Assembly: GCA_019614645.1 (NCBI GenBank) | Contig: JABWDB010000016.1 | Span: forward strand, 6,095,501-6,159,500 | DNA length: 64,000 nt | DNA from: Stratiolaelaps scimitus | Taxonomy: Eukaryota; Arthropoda; Arachnida; Mesostigmata; Laelapidae | Direction: 5' to 3' | In this document: piece after piece, positions 39,546-51,980 of the stretch | Numbering within the stretch: the first letter of the stretch is position 1 | Layout of the letters: every line of letters begins with the position of its first letter | Translations under genes and position numbers: made by a program | Notes under the pieces: generated by a model | The model's input: only the letters and a program-made list of their open reading frames with translations | Told to the model about the DNA's origin: nothing | Database searches by the model: none

Positions 39546-40538
39546 AGCAAGCACACATACGAGAGCAGCCATATGCCGAAGGGCTATATAGTCGATAGCT
39601 AAGAGAGGCGAAGAATCAAGTGAGGAGGAGACAGGACAGTCTGGGAGTGCTGGCCAACCCGTCATAACGGTGAATGTCGGTAGCGCAGACGTCGTTAGGG
39701 CTCAGCGTAGAACAGGCACGCAGCGTTGCGGTCGCTTCAAGCGTACCCCACCACAACGACAAGCGCACGTCGTATAGGTAACGTGGCGTAAGCCCAGCAC
39801 AGCCCGACCCAGCTCGGTCCGACCCAACCCAGCGCCGCCGATTGGGTCAAACAGAGACGGCTGCGCGTCAGACCCAGACACCGCGGGCCGGGCCGCCGGC
39901 GAGCACCATTCTGAGTGCCTGTCCAACTGCACGAACGACAGCTCTGGGAGAACGACGACGGCTTAGCTCGGTTCAGCGGGTGGTGAGTGTAGCCAATCAG
40001 CCGGCGGGCCGCTGTCTCCTGCTTTTCACATGCAGTGAGGTGGAGGCAGGGGCCAGATCGGAGTTGGCTTTTGCTTTCGTCGGGGTTGGCTACTCCGTAC
40101 GTGGAACAGACCGCGCTACAAGGGAGACGGCCCTTTGGAAGGCGTTTGGTGTAAAAACATCAACAACTAAAAAAAAAATAGTAGAGATATTGGCGAGAAA
40201 GAGGAGGAAGAAAAGTTTGCCCAAAAAAGTTGACCACGATTCGGATTAAGTGAATGCCACTCGCGTTGTGCTGCCGTGGTGATAACTGTCGCTGGTGTAT
40301 CAGTGTCATCGTGTATGTATCTGTCAGTCAGTCAGAGCGACTGTTGCAGCTCGCTTCTCGCAATGGAGTTTGGCTGTGGATATAACTAGTGAAGAAACTC
40401 TATGAAGGAGAATAGATATACGCTTTGAGACAGTGGACGCCGTGCTCAAGTATTAGAAGAGTGGTGGATAGCTGAGTGGAACTGCGCGCATTGAATAGGC
40501 GCATACAACGTTGGATTGAACGGGTCCGCAGCTGAGCT

Positions 40539-40563
40539 ATGGCCGGCGACGCCGATTCCACCT
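40539..40563 (+). CDS. acidic protein exon 1 (start codon)
   Basis: ATGG start followed by eight codons (MAGDADST) and one base before donor CCT|GTGAGT. The position just below the CpG-rich region and the codon-level fit with exon 2 (phase 1) support it. Confidence 0.5.
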
Positions 40564-43500
40564 GTGAGTTCAAACACAATTTCCTTGGGGTACACTCTGT
40601 ACCTGAGTGACTTTATCCATCGACTTGACATTGATCTATCTGATGTCGTGAGCAACCAGAATAACGCACTTGGCGAAGTGCGTTATTCGCGAAGTCCAAT
40701 AAGCGCCTGCTGGTGCAGTTGGAATAACTTGGTGACAGATAGATCTGGGCCAACGCGCCTGCGTATCCAGAACGATTTCTACTCTATCCGCTTTTATAAT
40801 AATGTTATACAATATCGAACTGCGAGTTTCAGCGCCCTTCTGGAATCAAAGAACAATGCACAACAATAATAGAAACCGTTGGACGCTTCCTCTCTACACA
40901 GGACAAGATGTCCTTTTCCTCGTAATTGTCGATCGTTTGTTTGAATGGCAACTGGAATAATTAAATAGAGCCCTCGGGTGCACCGTGTATCTGAGTAAAA
41001 TTAAATCAACTGGGAGAGTTCGAGTTAGTCAACGCCGATGCGTTTGAGAACATCTAATTTTCGCCAGGCTATGAAATCGTTCGCCGACTGTCTGAAGACT
41101 TAACTATCGAATCATTTTATGAATATACTCATTGGGTTGGGATTACTTGGATTTGACGGCCCCGATATTCTTCTATTTTTAATTAGTTGATACCTATCTA
41201 TGTGTAACAGGCTTTACCTCTACTGCAAGTACACTGATCTCATACTTTTAAACACCAACTAGCTTTTGTAACACTCATTCGCTACATTGGACGCTTAGAT
41301 AACAGGGAGCCGCAAATAAGCTACCCATTGCCGAAGCAACTTCCTCAACATGATTCTATTTTATAATGAATAGTCGGCCTGAATCGTCTCCCGATTCGTA
41401 ATTTCCCGCAGAGACTACTACCTTACCTCGTGCCGCTCCAATGGCTAATTAATGCCATACGTTTACGAATTGAATCAACTAAGTAACGGACCATATATGA
41501 CTCATATGCTAATGTCCGAACGGCGGGGATCGAACCCGCTCGTCCACGTGTCGCCTTCGCCTGCAGGGCGTACACGAGCCCTGTGACGTATCGAATCTAA
41601 TCTCCGGTGAAAAATACAATTGTTTCTTTAGCATATCTTATATCATGCCTAGCCAATGACTACGATACGCCCTTACGTATTTACGCACGTTATTACGCAT
41701 ACTCGATTCACTGGCCAGAGTGCACATTTGAGCGCTGTGACTGCATACGGACGCTCGATAATTACACGGCTTCCTCTCTTCCGCATCCCGCCAGCATCAG
41801 TATCAACTATCGGCAAAAGCTGTCCCGCCCCGGCGAAAGTAACAGCAAATCCACGAGCCGAAGAGACATGGCCAACGAACGCCGGCAACGTATCGTGCTG
41901 CGCCGTCTCTAGCGGTCTGCTGGGCGCCGGCCGTCGCCTTGCAGATGATGACCCAGTGACCGAAACTTCTGTTGTTCACCGTCCTTCCGAGAACGATATA
42001 TATTGCAAGCGGTGCTTACCGGAGCCAAGCAGACTAAAGAATAAACGATTGATAAGAGGCTAAAACACAGAGGGTTCCCCATGGATATGCAAATGCTGAC
42101 GGGGCAGAGCGATGAAATATGATAGAGAAGTCAATTGGTAGAGTTGTGACCTATTCTAAATAATCAGGAATAGATTATAAATGTGTTTTTAAATTATAAA
42201 GAAGCAATAGACAATGAATGAAGTGAACCGTCAGTCGTTCGTGGCGTTGTTATTATTATATTGAATGTTTGGTTTGATGTTGTATGATTATTATTATTAA
42301 TATTATCATAATTTGTATATACTATTATATAATATCATGTATTTGTCGCCTAGAAAATTATAGGCTAAACCATGGGAAACAGTCTAACCACGAAAGGGTA
42401 ACAGGATTTATTTATCTAACATTTTGGCTACCGGGAGCAATTCTAGGTTTCATAATAGCACAGCCGTATTTGGCAAATCGACGAGGCTCAGTTCAGAGCC
42501 CCAAGAAAAAATGTCCATTGTGTGCCCTCTCTTGTTCATCCAAGACGAAATAGTCGGTTCCACCAACTTAAGGCAAACTATCCAGTAAATGGCTACTCTT
42601 TGGATAACTTTCATACAACAGTAGCAAATCCATGTCTAAGAATGGTCGAAACATCTTGTTTATACCGTCCGGTACGTGACTGTTCAGTTCATGCGGCTGC
42701 GGCCACTGGCCGCCGCCTGTGCCAAAGCAATTGAGCACGGGTTTATTTAAGCTGCTCTATGGGACATGGCCTGATCGCAGCGACTTCGAAGCATCTACAG
42801 TGTGCTTGTAATCATCACCAGACAAATGAATTACGACAATAGCCAACCGTAGATATCGATACAATAATAGAATTTACTAATACAATAGCATGCATAATAA
42901 ATATAACAGCGTAGTGGTAGCAGTTATGAATGGAGCTCGTCATACATCAGCAATCACGCTGACCAAGAGCACGCTATTAATTCCAGCGTATGACTACTGT
43001 GTGTATGAATTAATCGACGCGTACCATACCAAGGATCGCAGGTTGTGGAGTCAAAGTGGGATACATTTTCAACGTAAATAATCTGCCTACTGGAGTTTTG
43101 CAAGACCTGTTGGATGCTGATTATAGATGGACACCATAATCGATTTCGAGAACAACTTCGTATTCGAGCCTCGAGGGCTCGAAAGAGGCCCATAAATTAT
43201 CTCTGGATTTGTATAGCTTATCCGTTGTGAGACGTGGTAGCTTGACCTTTCAATTCATTTTTCAACAACCTGTTAAATGTAATAAGTAAAATTTTGTCAA
43301 TAATTCACATAAAGGAACCATTTAAAAAATGGTTAACGGTTTCAAACAGGGATTTTTATTAGTATCCGCATCACCCCTCTCTCCCGTCATTGTCTCCTCT
43401 ATTTCATTAAACTGAGGGTTCACAGAAACGTATATCTACTAGATTATACATATAAGTATACATATACATATGTGCTATTCAAATATAGTACTTGTTGTAA

Positions 43501-46500
43501 ATACTTTATAGGTGCTGAGCGTTGCTAGGAAAAAGACTTTCGCCCCTTAATAATAATTATGTCGATATTGCGAAATAGAAAATTCTACGACCCTGCTGCT
43601 CACACGCAAAAGTTCGCAGTCTATCTATCAACTGGGCGAACGCAGCCAACTGTAGTGTCTCTTTCAAACAGATAACTAGAATAAGTGTACATTGTTGTTC
43701 GTTCGGTTTCGACGGAAACCCCACCACCATTAGACCAACACAGGCAGGATTCGCACATTCGTACATTACACACTCGTTTTTATTTATGAAATTAGCAGCG
43801 GAATTTTTTTTTATTCAGGTCATATCGAGGCTGGACAAAGCATCCGTCAAGCTTATCTTGTCAAATTTAATGCGTAGCTCAGAGGTGCAAAAAATAACGT
43901 TGTCTAGACGAATCATATCGGTGCTGTAGATTGACATTACTGCTCGTCGCGGACGGGCAGTGAGCTAGCGCTTGGGGAGTAGTGATACAATGCTTTCAAT
44001 TTCTACAAACGACGACAAAATCGTAGACAAAATAGGCCTTAATTATTCAACCTATACACGACCCATTGCAAATTGCCAATTATCAAAAACGGATGTACGA
44101 CAAATAATCCAACACAGCCAAATCACATCATTCGGGCTTTTTTTTTTATTAACATAATCTTAGTTCATGACTCCATTCGCGCTTTAGCAGCGTTTGACTC
44201 CGACAACGTTGAATGCTGCTTTTTAAACTTTTCGTTGACCTGGTCGTCTCCGGAACAAGTCCAACTTCAACCATGCGCAAACACCCATCTGTGCTGCCCA
44301 TCAATCAAGTGATGTTCACTGGGTAAATTCTTAGTTTGCTAATTGTCCCTACATTAACGTCGTTGCGTAACGTTAATATTTCTCCTTCCTTCTTCTATTA
44401 TATATTACATCATCATGGATAATATGTTCTAATAGCGCGTCATAGTGTCGTCAAGTGACATCGTGAGACTACGCCTCAATAAGCGACTCATTTTAGACTG
44501 CATTATAAGAAAAAATACCCTTTTGATTTTAATCAATGTATTCTCGCATTGTACTATTGCTTTCTTATAGACATAACATCTTTCATCTTTCTTTTCATAG
44601 AAATCGGAATGTCTCTGGTGGTGTCCGGACGTTTAAAGAAAATCTCCTCCTTTCAAACATCAAAAAAAAAGACATAATATCTTACAGTCGAATTAGATGA
44701 CTGTAAATGCGAATGCTGGAATAGCTTCTTAACAGAATGCGCTGGTAGGAATAAACGATTTTGTTGAACTATCTCAGATTATTTCCCGTTTTATTTCGTG
44801 TTAAGCAGTGCGCGACCGTTATGCTCCAATAGAACGCCGATCTTTTTCTGCTTCCTAATCGAATGTTTTCTTTCTTTAATTTTCTGACGTGACTCGTCTT
44901 TTCTTCGCGGTAGCCGTCGGTGGGGTGATCGACCCATCATCAACATACACCCACAAGCTCATCAGTCTTCCAGATGTCGACCTGACGCCACGATCAAGTG
45001 ACAGCCGTTCTGGCCACGGTGACTCCGGCTCGAATCCTGTTGTTGTGGTCGATCATTGTGACGAAATGGATAACAGCGAGATGAGGGAGCAGTGTCGACG
45101 GATGACGCGGTCTTTCTCCAGCTCGATGGATGACGATCTCTCGTCAGAGATCCCCCTTGACAAGTACGTGAGCGTTGCTCCGTTGTGTTATCATACGAGC
45201 GAAATTGCGATTCTGCTGTTATGGATAGGCCTGTTTGTTCGTTTGTAGTCATGTGCATGTCTTGGAAGTACGCCGGCGGTGTGAAGGCTGACACCAGAAA
45301 ATTGGCAAATTTAAATAGCATTTATCATCTCCATTGGTGTGTATGTGCGCGTGTGTCTTGAAGGGGTTTGATGTTTGGTGGCTTCGTGTCGAGCAAACGC
45401 AACAGCATTGACACAAGCTGTAACTGATGCCAACAGTCACCGAAACGAGTTGCCAAAGAACCACTATGTTTGTTTGGTTTTCCACTGGCACTAATTGTCA
45501 TTATCTTCACACCGTAGCGCCGTAGGCTCCAGTGAAGATATTCGAACTTTCTTGCGGATCGAAGACGATAGTCACTACGCGTCTAATTTGTAGGATTACT
45601 CCCATCAGCTCCACCACTCGGATAACTCTTTATAACTTGACCATAGATACAGGCTAGTAGCCTTATGCGACAATGCTGAAAGAAGTACCGCGAACGTCCT
45701 GAAAACTCTCTAGCGCCGTTAAAACTATCGAATTCTGTCTAGAAATGTTTCCTGGAACTCCCATCGCCGCTCAAAAAATGATATTCTACTTCACTGCAGG
45801 GATGGACAAAAAATTACTACATTTCCGTATAAGCTAATTGTTCTCCAATTGTCCTCCTCTCCTGCGTTGTCATATAGCAGAGGGCGTCGCTGTGCCTAGC
45901 TGTGACACCTGGCCGTGCGTGATACCATCATTCGGTATCAGCCTTCTAACGCTCATGCGTCACATAAACTTACAGGGCCTGTTTCTCGCGTCCGGGGGGC
46001 TTCCTCGAGCCGACAGCCGTCTCCAGTTCTCCGGGAAATTCAATGGATGATTACGCGATGTCCTTCTGTCGGCCCGAATCAGCAACGCCGTCTCCTCTTC
46101 TCGATTTCGAGAACAGAGATGACGAAGACGATTCGCTATTTCCGGTTCGTTAAAATTGCCCAATCTATCTATAATGTACGATGCATCTACCATATATCTA
46201 ACAGAGCACAATTACTCGGGGGCCGGAATACAGAGCGAGGCCTATTGGGGGCGCGGGGGTGGCACTAACTACAACTGGATACGATAAATAGCAGTAAAGT
46301 CGACTTGTAGTCTATTGCATAGACGAGCCCAAATCGTTAAGAACGCATAGGCTGATTTTACCTCAAAGATGCTTTGCGACGCACGCGTGAGTTGGTCCAA
46401 TGCGGAGCTCTGTGGGTGTGCCGCTTGCCTATACCGATGTCGTGACGGGAACAGGTAATCCAGTTCGTCGCTGCAGATGACGCACTAAATTCATCGAGCA

Positions 46501-46651
46501 AGTACGTGAACGATCCGCTGGGAAATCTACGAGAGCGGTACTCGCTAACGGTGTTTGGGCTCGTTTTTTTGTTTGTTTCAGGATCTGGTTGATCCAGCGG
46601 CGGACGACGAGGAATTAGTGGATCTCATCATTGAGCAGGCAACTCTACTCA
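40539..46651 (+). CDS. acidic Ser-rich protein N-terminus, 4 exons, family unknown
   Basis: Four plus-strand exons (40539-40563, 44914-45163, 45976-46144, 46582-46651) join in phase 1-1, 2-2, 0-0 and leave in phase 1, so more exons must follow. The 171-codon product starts MAGDADST. It continues with a Ser/Asp-rich region (TRSFSSSMDDDLSSEIP), a Pro/Ser segment (ESATPSPLLDFENRDDEDD) and a very acidic end (DPAADDEELVDLIIEQ). There is no membrane segment or known domain; it looks like a disordered cytosolic tail. The next phase-compatible acceptor seen is at 51093, inside the first scramblase-like exon. The four exons could therefore be a long alternative N-terminus of that gene, or a separate gene whose remaining exons I did not find. 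Confidence 0.5.
40659..40688. other. perfect 13-bp inverted repeat
   Basis: GAATAACGCACTT and its exact complement separated by GGCG. It lies in the first intron of the acidic-protein gene, close to the donor. Role unknown. Confidence 0.85.
40690..44594. other. intron-like DNA
   Basis: Lies within intron 1 of the acidic-protein gene model. A GC-raised segment near 41784-42005 follows a good polypyrimidine tract and is open in one frame, but no donor in the required phase was found, so it is not called as an exon. Confidence 0.35.
41521..41590 (-). repeat. tRNA-like fragment (intact T-arm, no tRNA)
   Basis: On the minus strand GCGGGTTCGATCCCCGC forms a perfect T-arm with a consensus B box, and CTCGTGT...ACGAG can pair upstream. 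The 5' side does not pair with the expected acceptor strand and no anticodon arm is convincing. It is read as a tRNA-derived SINE fragment or tRNA pseudogene. Confidence 0.45.
44595..44670 (+). repeat. dispersed repeat B, copy 2
   Basis: Matches 26237-26294: CATAGA, then GTCTCTGGTGGTGTCCG, then CTCCTCC and an A-rich end. Confidence 0.6.
44914..45163 (+). CDS. acidic protein exon 2
   Basis: Acceptor CTTCGCGGTAG, phase 1 in. Donor ACAA|GTACGTGAG, phase 2 out. Encodes 82 codons rich in Ser/Asp, e.g. LPDVDLTPRSSDSRSGHGD and TRSFSSSMDDDLSSEIP. A second donor 4 bases on (TAC|GTGAGC) would instead skip directly to exon 4 in frame, so exon 3 may be a cassette exon. Confidence 0.5.
45976..46144 (+). 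CDS. acidic protein exon 3
   Basis: Branch-point-like TTCTAAC and acceptor AACTTACAG, phase 2 in. Donor CCG|GTTCGT (weak), phase 0 out. Encodes 56 codons including SSSPGNSMDDYAMSFCRPES and LLDFENRDDEDDSLFP. Composition matches exons 2 and 4, and the frame differs from the two longer ATG-started frames over the same DNA. Confidence 0.45.
46582..46651 (+). CDS. acidic protein exon 4
   Basis: Strong acceptor TTTGTTTGTTTCAG and strong donor CTCA|GTAAGA. Open only in the frame that gives DLVDPAADDEELVDLIIEQ. Phase 0 in, phase 1 out. Confidence 0.55.
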
Positions 46652-49600
46652 GTAAGACAATTCTACGCTATCTCATGGTCATGATCTAGGGCCAGCCCGT
46701 TTGTATTAGGAGCTCAAATATGAAGATCGTTCGCTTCATTTTCATTGAGAAGGCCACCAATCTTGAATGATGCTAGCGTGCAAAACACCGTCGACCAAAA
46801 TCAACTGATCATCCAGCAATATATATATATTTATATATATATAAACGCCACTGAGAGTTCGTCTTGGCCGCAGTTGGGATTTATTGAGTCAATATTTCGA
46901 GCGATTATAACAGCATCACTTCAATGTCATAGAATCCGTGTTCATTCCTGTCGGTTTCGTTTGAAACGACAACAACTACAACGAAACAAGAGTACATACA
47001 CAAACGCGCACACATCCGATTAGCCGTTGACTGATATTGAGACGTGGCGCTTCTTTTTATACTTCGATTAGTTCAAACTAGGAGAGTTGAACAGCTGATT
47101 AGCCGCCTATTTCATTACGTTGCGATGCATACTACACGACGTGCTAAGTACAATTAATGATGGAGTAAGTGCATCACGTTCATTTGAGTTATACAACTAG
47201 CGTATGACCGTCCCAAAGGCCACCACAAATCAAACCAAGTCTGACAGCCATCAGTCAAGCTAATTAGGGCCGCAGATGCGGCGGATCAAGCCTATTGCCA
47301 TGAATCCATGGATTCATGACTGCCAGCAGGCGCGACCATCTGAGCAATAAAAGACATTGGTAGACTTCAACCATTCATAGATTAATACATTCCTACCATG
47401 ACTTCATATCATGGTCAGCTGGCAAAGAAATTTTTGTTCCAGAGCAAAGCAAGTGTTGGATTGCACATAACGCTTGTGATTATTATGTCAAGAATGACAT
47501 GAAATGTACGTTGGTTTGTATTTATTATTTTGAATTATGATCATTATCTGTTTGAGAGAGAGAGAGAGCGAGTTCTGTTACGATATTCCATCAACACTTG
47601 TGACTGTTTTGTGAATAAATGTGTACATATCAATATATGAAAGTCATTGATGTTCATTGGAATAAAAAATCTCTTTCTTCATAGTAGTAATATGAACGTA
47701 CGTATGTAACTTCAAGAAAATTATAGAAGACGAGGAGACAGCGTGACGACTTCATTCAAAACCTCCGCCAAACCAAAAACACCTATAGAACAATTCGAGG
47801 TGGTTTTTCTCACCTTTTTTTTACAAAACACGATTTTGTTTGTTTGCGTTTCGTCATGTACCTATGCTTTCACCTATTGGCTATGTTCGTTGATTTCCTC
47901 AAAGAGCTTGAACAACGTGAATAGCAAAATGCGAAAGACTACAAAAATCAATTCGATGTTGTAGAAGGTAAATATATGCGTCAGTTCAAACAGGATAAAT
48001 ATCGGTATCAACTCAAAAAGGTAGGGCATACGCATTTCCACCTGACTGCTATCGCTTCCATTAGCTGTCTGTTGGTAGCATAATAATAATAATAATAATA
48101 ATATTTCACCACCGGGGACAAGCGCGCAGGCTCTTTCCTCCTGCAGCGCCTGTCCCTCGCTGTGCAGAGAGGCAATGCCATTGCCTTCCTCGGGACATTG
48201 TCGTCCTCACCCCCCCCCACCCCCATAATCCCTAGAAATTCCTAACTACTGTATGTTTGAATAAACTATAGAATAATTACCATAATATTTCATATGTGTT
48301 ACAAGCACACGCTGACATGAAACAATGATACCACATTGATAGCTGGCTAAAATGAGAAGAAAAATATTAACACAAATAAGATTTTTTGACGACCCGGCAA
48401 AAATTGTTGCAGCTTGTATTGGATGATTTGGTGCACCCATCGTGTAGCTTCGACCTTGCGCCTTCACGCTATCGTGTGCTCCGTACGCAACAAAAACAGA
48501 GAACGTCTACGAAAGAGGGACAATGATATTCGTGGGGTGATGGCAGAAGGTTATTCTACAGAATTGAACATATTTAATTGATTAAAATCGCTTTAGTAGG
48601 TACACTGGTTGAAATCCACCCTCTGAAATCCACATTTTCTCTACCGACTTACACATTCGCCCAGCACATTTGACTGTAACCCACGCACCCGCGACAACTG
48701 CTTTCGAAAATGAGAAAGTATGCCCTTGAAAATGGCGTTACGTAGTTGTTATTACGAATTACAATACCCTGATATCCGTATTGACGTTTTTGCGCCTTGC
48801 AATCAACAGCGAAAATACGAGGCATATTCTGTCTATCAGTGCCCTTGACATATAGTGAGATATACTCTTCAGCATGGCCATATCTGGTACCTTGTCAATT
48901 AATCTCTCAATCAATTGTGTTCATTAACACAACTAGATCTACTACGGTCTGTCTTATTCTCCATCTTCAATGCGACTCTTTATAATATAAGCCCATTATG
49001 CCCACACGTAACTAGCATCAACCTCTAGAGAAGTCGGTTGAAATCCAGACGACACTGAAGGAGAGACGGTCAATTTTGCCGAAACATTTTGACATGATAT
49101 ATTTTTTTGATCAACATAATACGACAGATTTACCCTTACAGGGGTCGAGATGCTTTGTACGAAAGGCACTAAGATCGCAAAGTGTAAATAACGTGATTGA
49201 CATTTGCACTGGCTTGAATAAATGCGATTTTCATATTTTCCAATAAATCTAAAAGAATAATTGTAGCCTACTTTTTCAATTTAAAGAACAAATTCTTTCA
49301 TCAAACGAATTATGATCCAAGTAAACATACGGCCACAGTACGTGGCTTAGTAACGGCCGGCTATTCAACTGAGCTGACCGTGGGTACTTAATGATACATA
49401 GACCACTTCATATACCACCAAAGACAACTACTGTTAAACAATTACCTTCTGGTTGGCCTGTCCGCGTCAAAGCCCTTACAACAATTGCTACAAATTACTT
49501 AGTTGCAAAAAATATTAGGTGCAAACAATGAAAAAATGACGTTACACATTAATAAAGATATAAAATGACATTCGTAAAATTTACATATATATATATATTT

Positions 49601-51067
49601 CTAAACATTTATACATTCCGCGGTATCACATATGCTCAATTCGAAAGATGGATAGTGGCGGTGGGAGAGTTATCATGCTCTCGTCAAAACGGATGCATTT
49701 ATTCGATAGTCCATACATGAACATGAGATAAATGTTACAGCTGTCCACGTAAACGACGATTACATGTTTCGGTTAACGTCCCTAAGCTGACGCTGGATGT
49801 ACGTCACTCAAAATTCAGAGGAAAAATTATCGAGGATCGGTGCAATCATTGATATTCCCCGGCTAATATTTCCATCTCTATCGAAGACGAATCTGCCCAC
49901 ACCCATTGCGCCGGCTCGATACTGGAGGAAAGTTGCAGTCGTGAATTTGTCTGTCTCTGGCTTCTAGCTGCCACTTCCAGCTGTCATTAATCCTCCACGC
50001 CCATACGAGCGCGATGTCGAAATCCAAGTCACGAGGGGTGACTGGCGATGAAAGGCAACGCCAACTATAACCGGACAACTGTCGTTACACGTGTTTGTGT
50101 TTTACTGAGAGTTTAGCCGCTGTGGTAAACCGGAGCAGTGTGCTGGCCTCCGGGACACATTTGACCGGAGTGGCTCGACTGTAACTGATGATCGTTTCGG
50201 CTAGAGCAGCGGCCTGAAGTGGACAGACTAGATTTCACTGGCCCTCTCAGCGATTTAGCCAGCAGCGAGTGATTGACGAATGAGAGCGATAGACTCCAAA
50301 CGGGAAGTCACGGGAAAGCGGGGGGAGATGGAGGACATCCAAGAAATCATCTGTAGGCTGACGGTTCCGTTCAATGGGACAACCTGATTAGTCCCTTACG
50401 GGGTGGTGGTATTCCAGTCACGACGACTGGATACAATTGCGAGGCAATAGCATTTACATAACCGGAAGCACATCGGAATAGCTAGCAGGTGTCAACCGAT
50501 CGATTATACTATTGACAGCATAAGCCGATCTAGTTGTCAAGATGCCCGTATACGTTGTTTCATTAACGAATTTAAGAGCGGTTCAGCAAGAGCGAATGTC
50601 AGTTGTGCTAGTGTGTGTGTGTGTACCCGCTGTCATTAGGGGTGCCCAGCCAGTCACGTTGGATTAAGTTTTCAAATTTGTTCGTCCCGTAATAGTCATC
50701 ATGTGGAGGTAGCCCGATATTAAAGTGATAAGCGATAAACTTGTGTATCATCACTGCGCAGCCGCCTTCAGGGGCACTGGATCTGTGGGCCGGCTAACGC
50801 TGTGATTGGTCGTTTTGTGATCAGGTTATGAACAATACCAAAATCAACAGCATCTATCAGCTTTGGTTTGCAGCTTTCCGCCCAGCTCTCCTCTCACATT
50901 TCGGTACCTATCAGCCAGCCACGCTCATCAGCTGAGATTTATCAGCTGATGTACCCTGCAAGCTCGCGGAAGCTCTACAGCAACGTCAATCTATGTGATT
51001 GGAATATATTCTTGTGCCGGTGTCCTATTCCGCTTATTATCACTGTGCTACAATTGTAAACGGCCCA
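46652..51067. other. intron-like or intergenic DNA
   Basis: No further exon found. Contains a (GA)n run near 47554-47571, an (AAT)n tract at 48079-48104, a truncated LINE end at 48105-48250, a 20-bp palindrome at 47299-47318, an AT tract near 49586-49602 and a (GT)n run near 50612-50626. The GC-raised stretch 49.9-50.9 kb may include a promoter for the downstream scramblase-like gene. Confidence 0.4.
48105..48250 (+). mobile_element. 5'-truncated LINE, 3' end, copy 1
   Basis: Nearly identical over about 140 bases to 59604-59750. It starts at CACCGGGGACAAGCGCG, covers the last codons of a reverse-transcriptase ORF, a poly-C run and CATAATCCCTAGAAATTCC. It is inserted next to an (AAT)n tract. 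Dead on arrival. Confidence 0.75.
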
Positions 51068-51160
51068 ATGGCTATGACCATGTCGGACACAGTTGCCATT
51101 GCTGAACGAGGCGGGGGAGGTCAACTCAATGTAGCATACACCGGTGGTGATACGGATGGG
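51068..51160 (+). CDS. scramblase-like exon 1
   Basis: ATG in good context (GCCCAATGG), 31 codons from MAMTMSDTVAIAERGGGG through NVAYTGGDTDG, strong donor GGG|GTACGT, phase 0 out. An internal acceptor-like ACACAG before 51093 would allow joining in phase 1 from the exon at 46582-46651. Confidence 0.5.
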
Positions 51161-51947
51161 GTACGTATGCACAATAGAATATTTTAAGACGATATCGGAA
51201 CAAAACTGCGACCTGAAGGAAAAATTGCTTTTCAGTTGACATTTGTGGGAATTAGAATCAAAGAGAAATAGAGAGAGAGAGAGAGAGATTGTACACCCGA
51301 GGGAGTTATCTCGAACGTCTATGCGTCTACTTAACTTTCAATGCGACTGTACAAACACATGTGATGTCTATACAAATGGTACCAACGTGTCACGTAAACA
51401 CATACGAAACGACAAAGCTGCAAGTTGTATGAGAACATTCGAAGTGCAAGATCGAAGGCACCTTTGACAAATAGCAACAGTGTATGCATTATATAATAAT
51501 TATAATAGAAATCATCAAAATCATTTCTTGTGCCGAAGGTATTTAATAGTTGAATGAAGTGGTTCTCCATCATGTGGATGGATAACCACTTCACAAATTG
51601 CTGTCCTTTCGAAAGCACTCTCTTACACTCGAAAAACTGTGCCCATGCAGCGCTGCCCTCGCTGGCGGATACAAATGCCGACTTGATACACATTTGCACA
51701 TTGATATCATAAATGGTTATAGTGCCCCCGCTTCGTATAAACAGTCCGAGAGCCGAGAAACCGCTAGAAAATAGAAATATATATAGTGAGGCCAAACAAA
51801 ATTGATATCATCGATACAGAAATTGTTGTAATAAATGCTTCCAGCAAATGTCAAATGAATCTCTTGGCGCACAGCAGTACCCAATATTGTTGCCGAATTC
51901 TTAAGAATTTTTGGTCTAAATACATTTGTATACACGTATATATACCA

Positions 51948-51980
<33 letters not shown>

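Larger units (their letters stand above)
38200..40538 (+). promoter_or_regulatory. CpG/trinucleotide-rich promoter and 5' UTR region
   Basis: The most GC-rich part of the window. It has runs of GGC, GCC, CAG and CTG triplets (38339-38365, 38535-38560, 38709-38724, 38807-38895) and good donors inside it (CCG|GTGAGTGCG after 38724; GGTG|GTGAGTGTA after 39982). It lies directly upstream of a start-codon exon at 40539. The frames open across the triplet runs encode only Ala/Ser/Val-rich low-complexity peptide, so non-coding first exons are more likely than protein. Confidence 0.45.

Noticed and set aside
41521..41590. Functional tRNA gene on the minus strand
   Set aside because: Only the T-arm and B box are right; no acceptor stem, no convincing A box or anticodon arm.
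41784..42005. Extra exon between exons 1 and 2 of the acidic protein
   Set aside because: Good acceptor and open frame, but no usable donor in phase 1 to reach exon 2.
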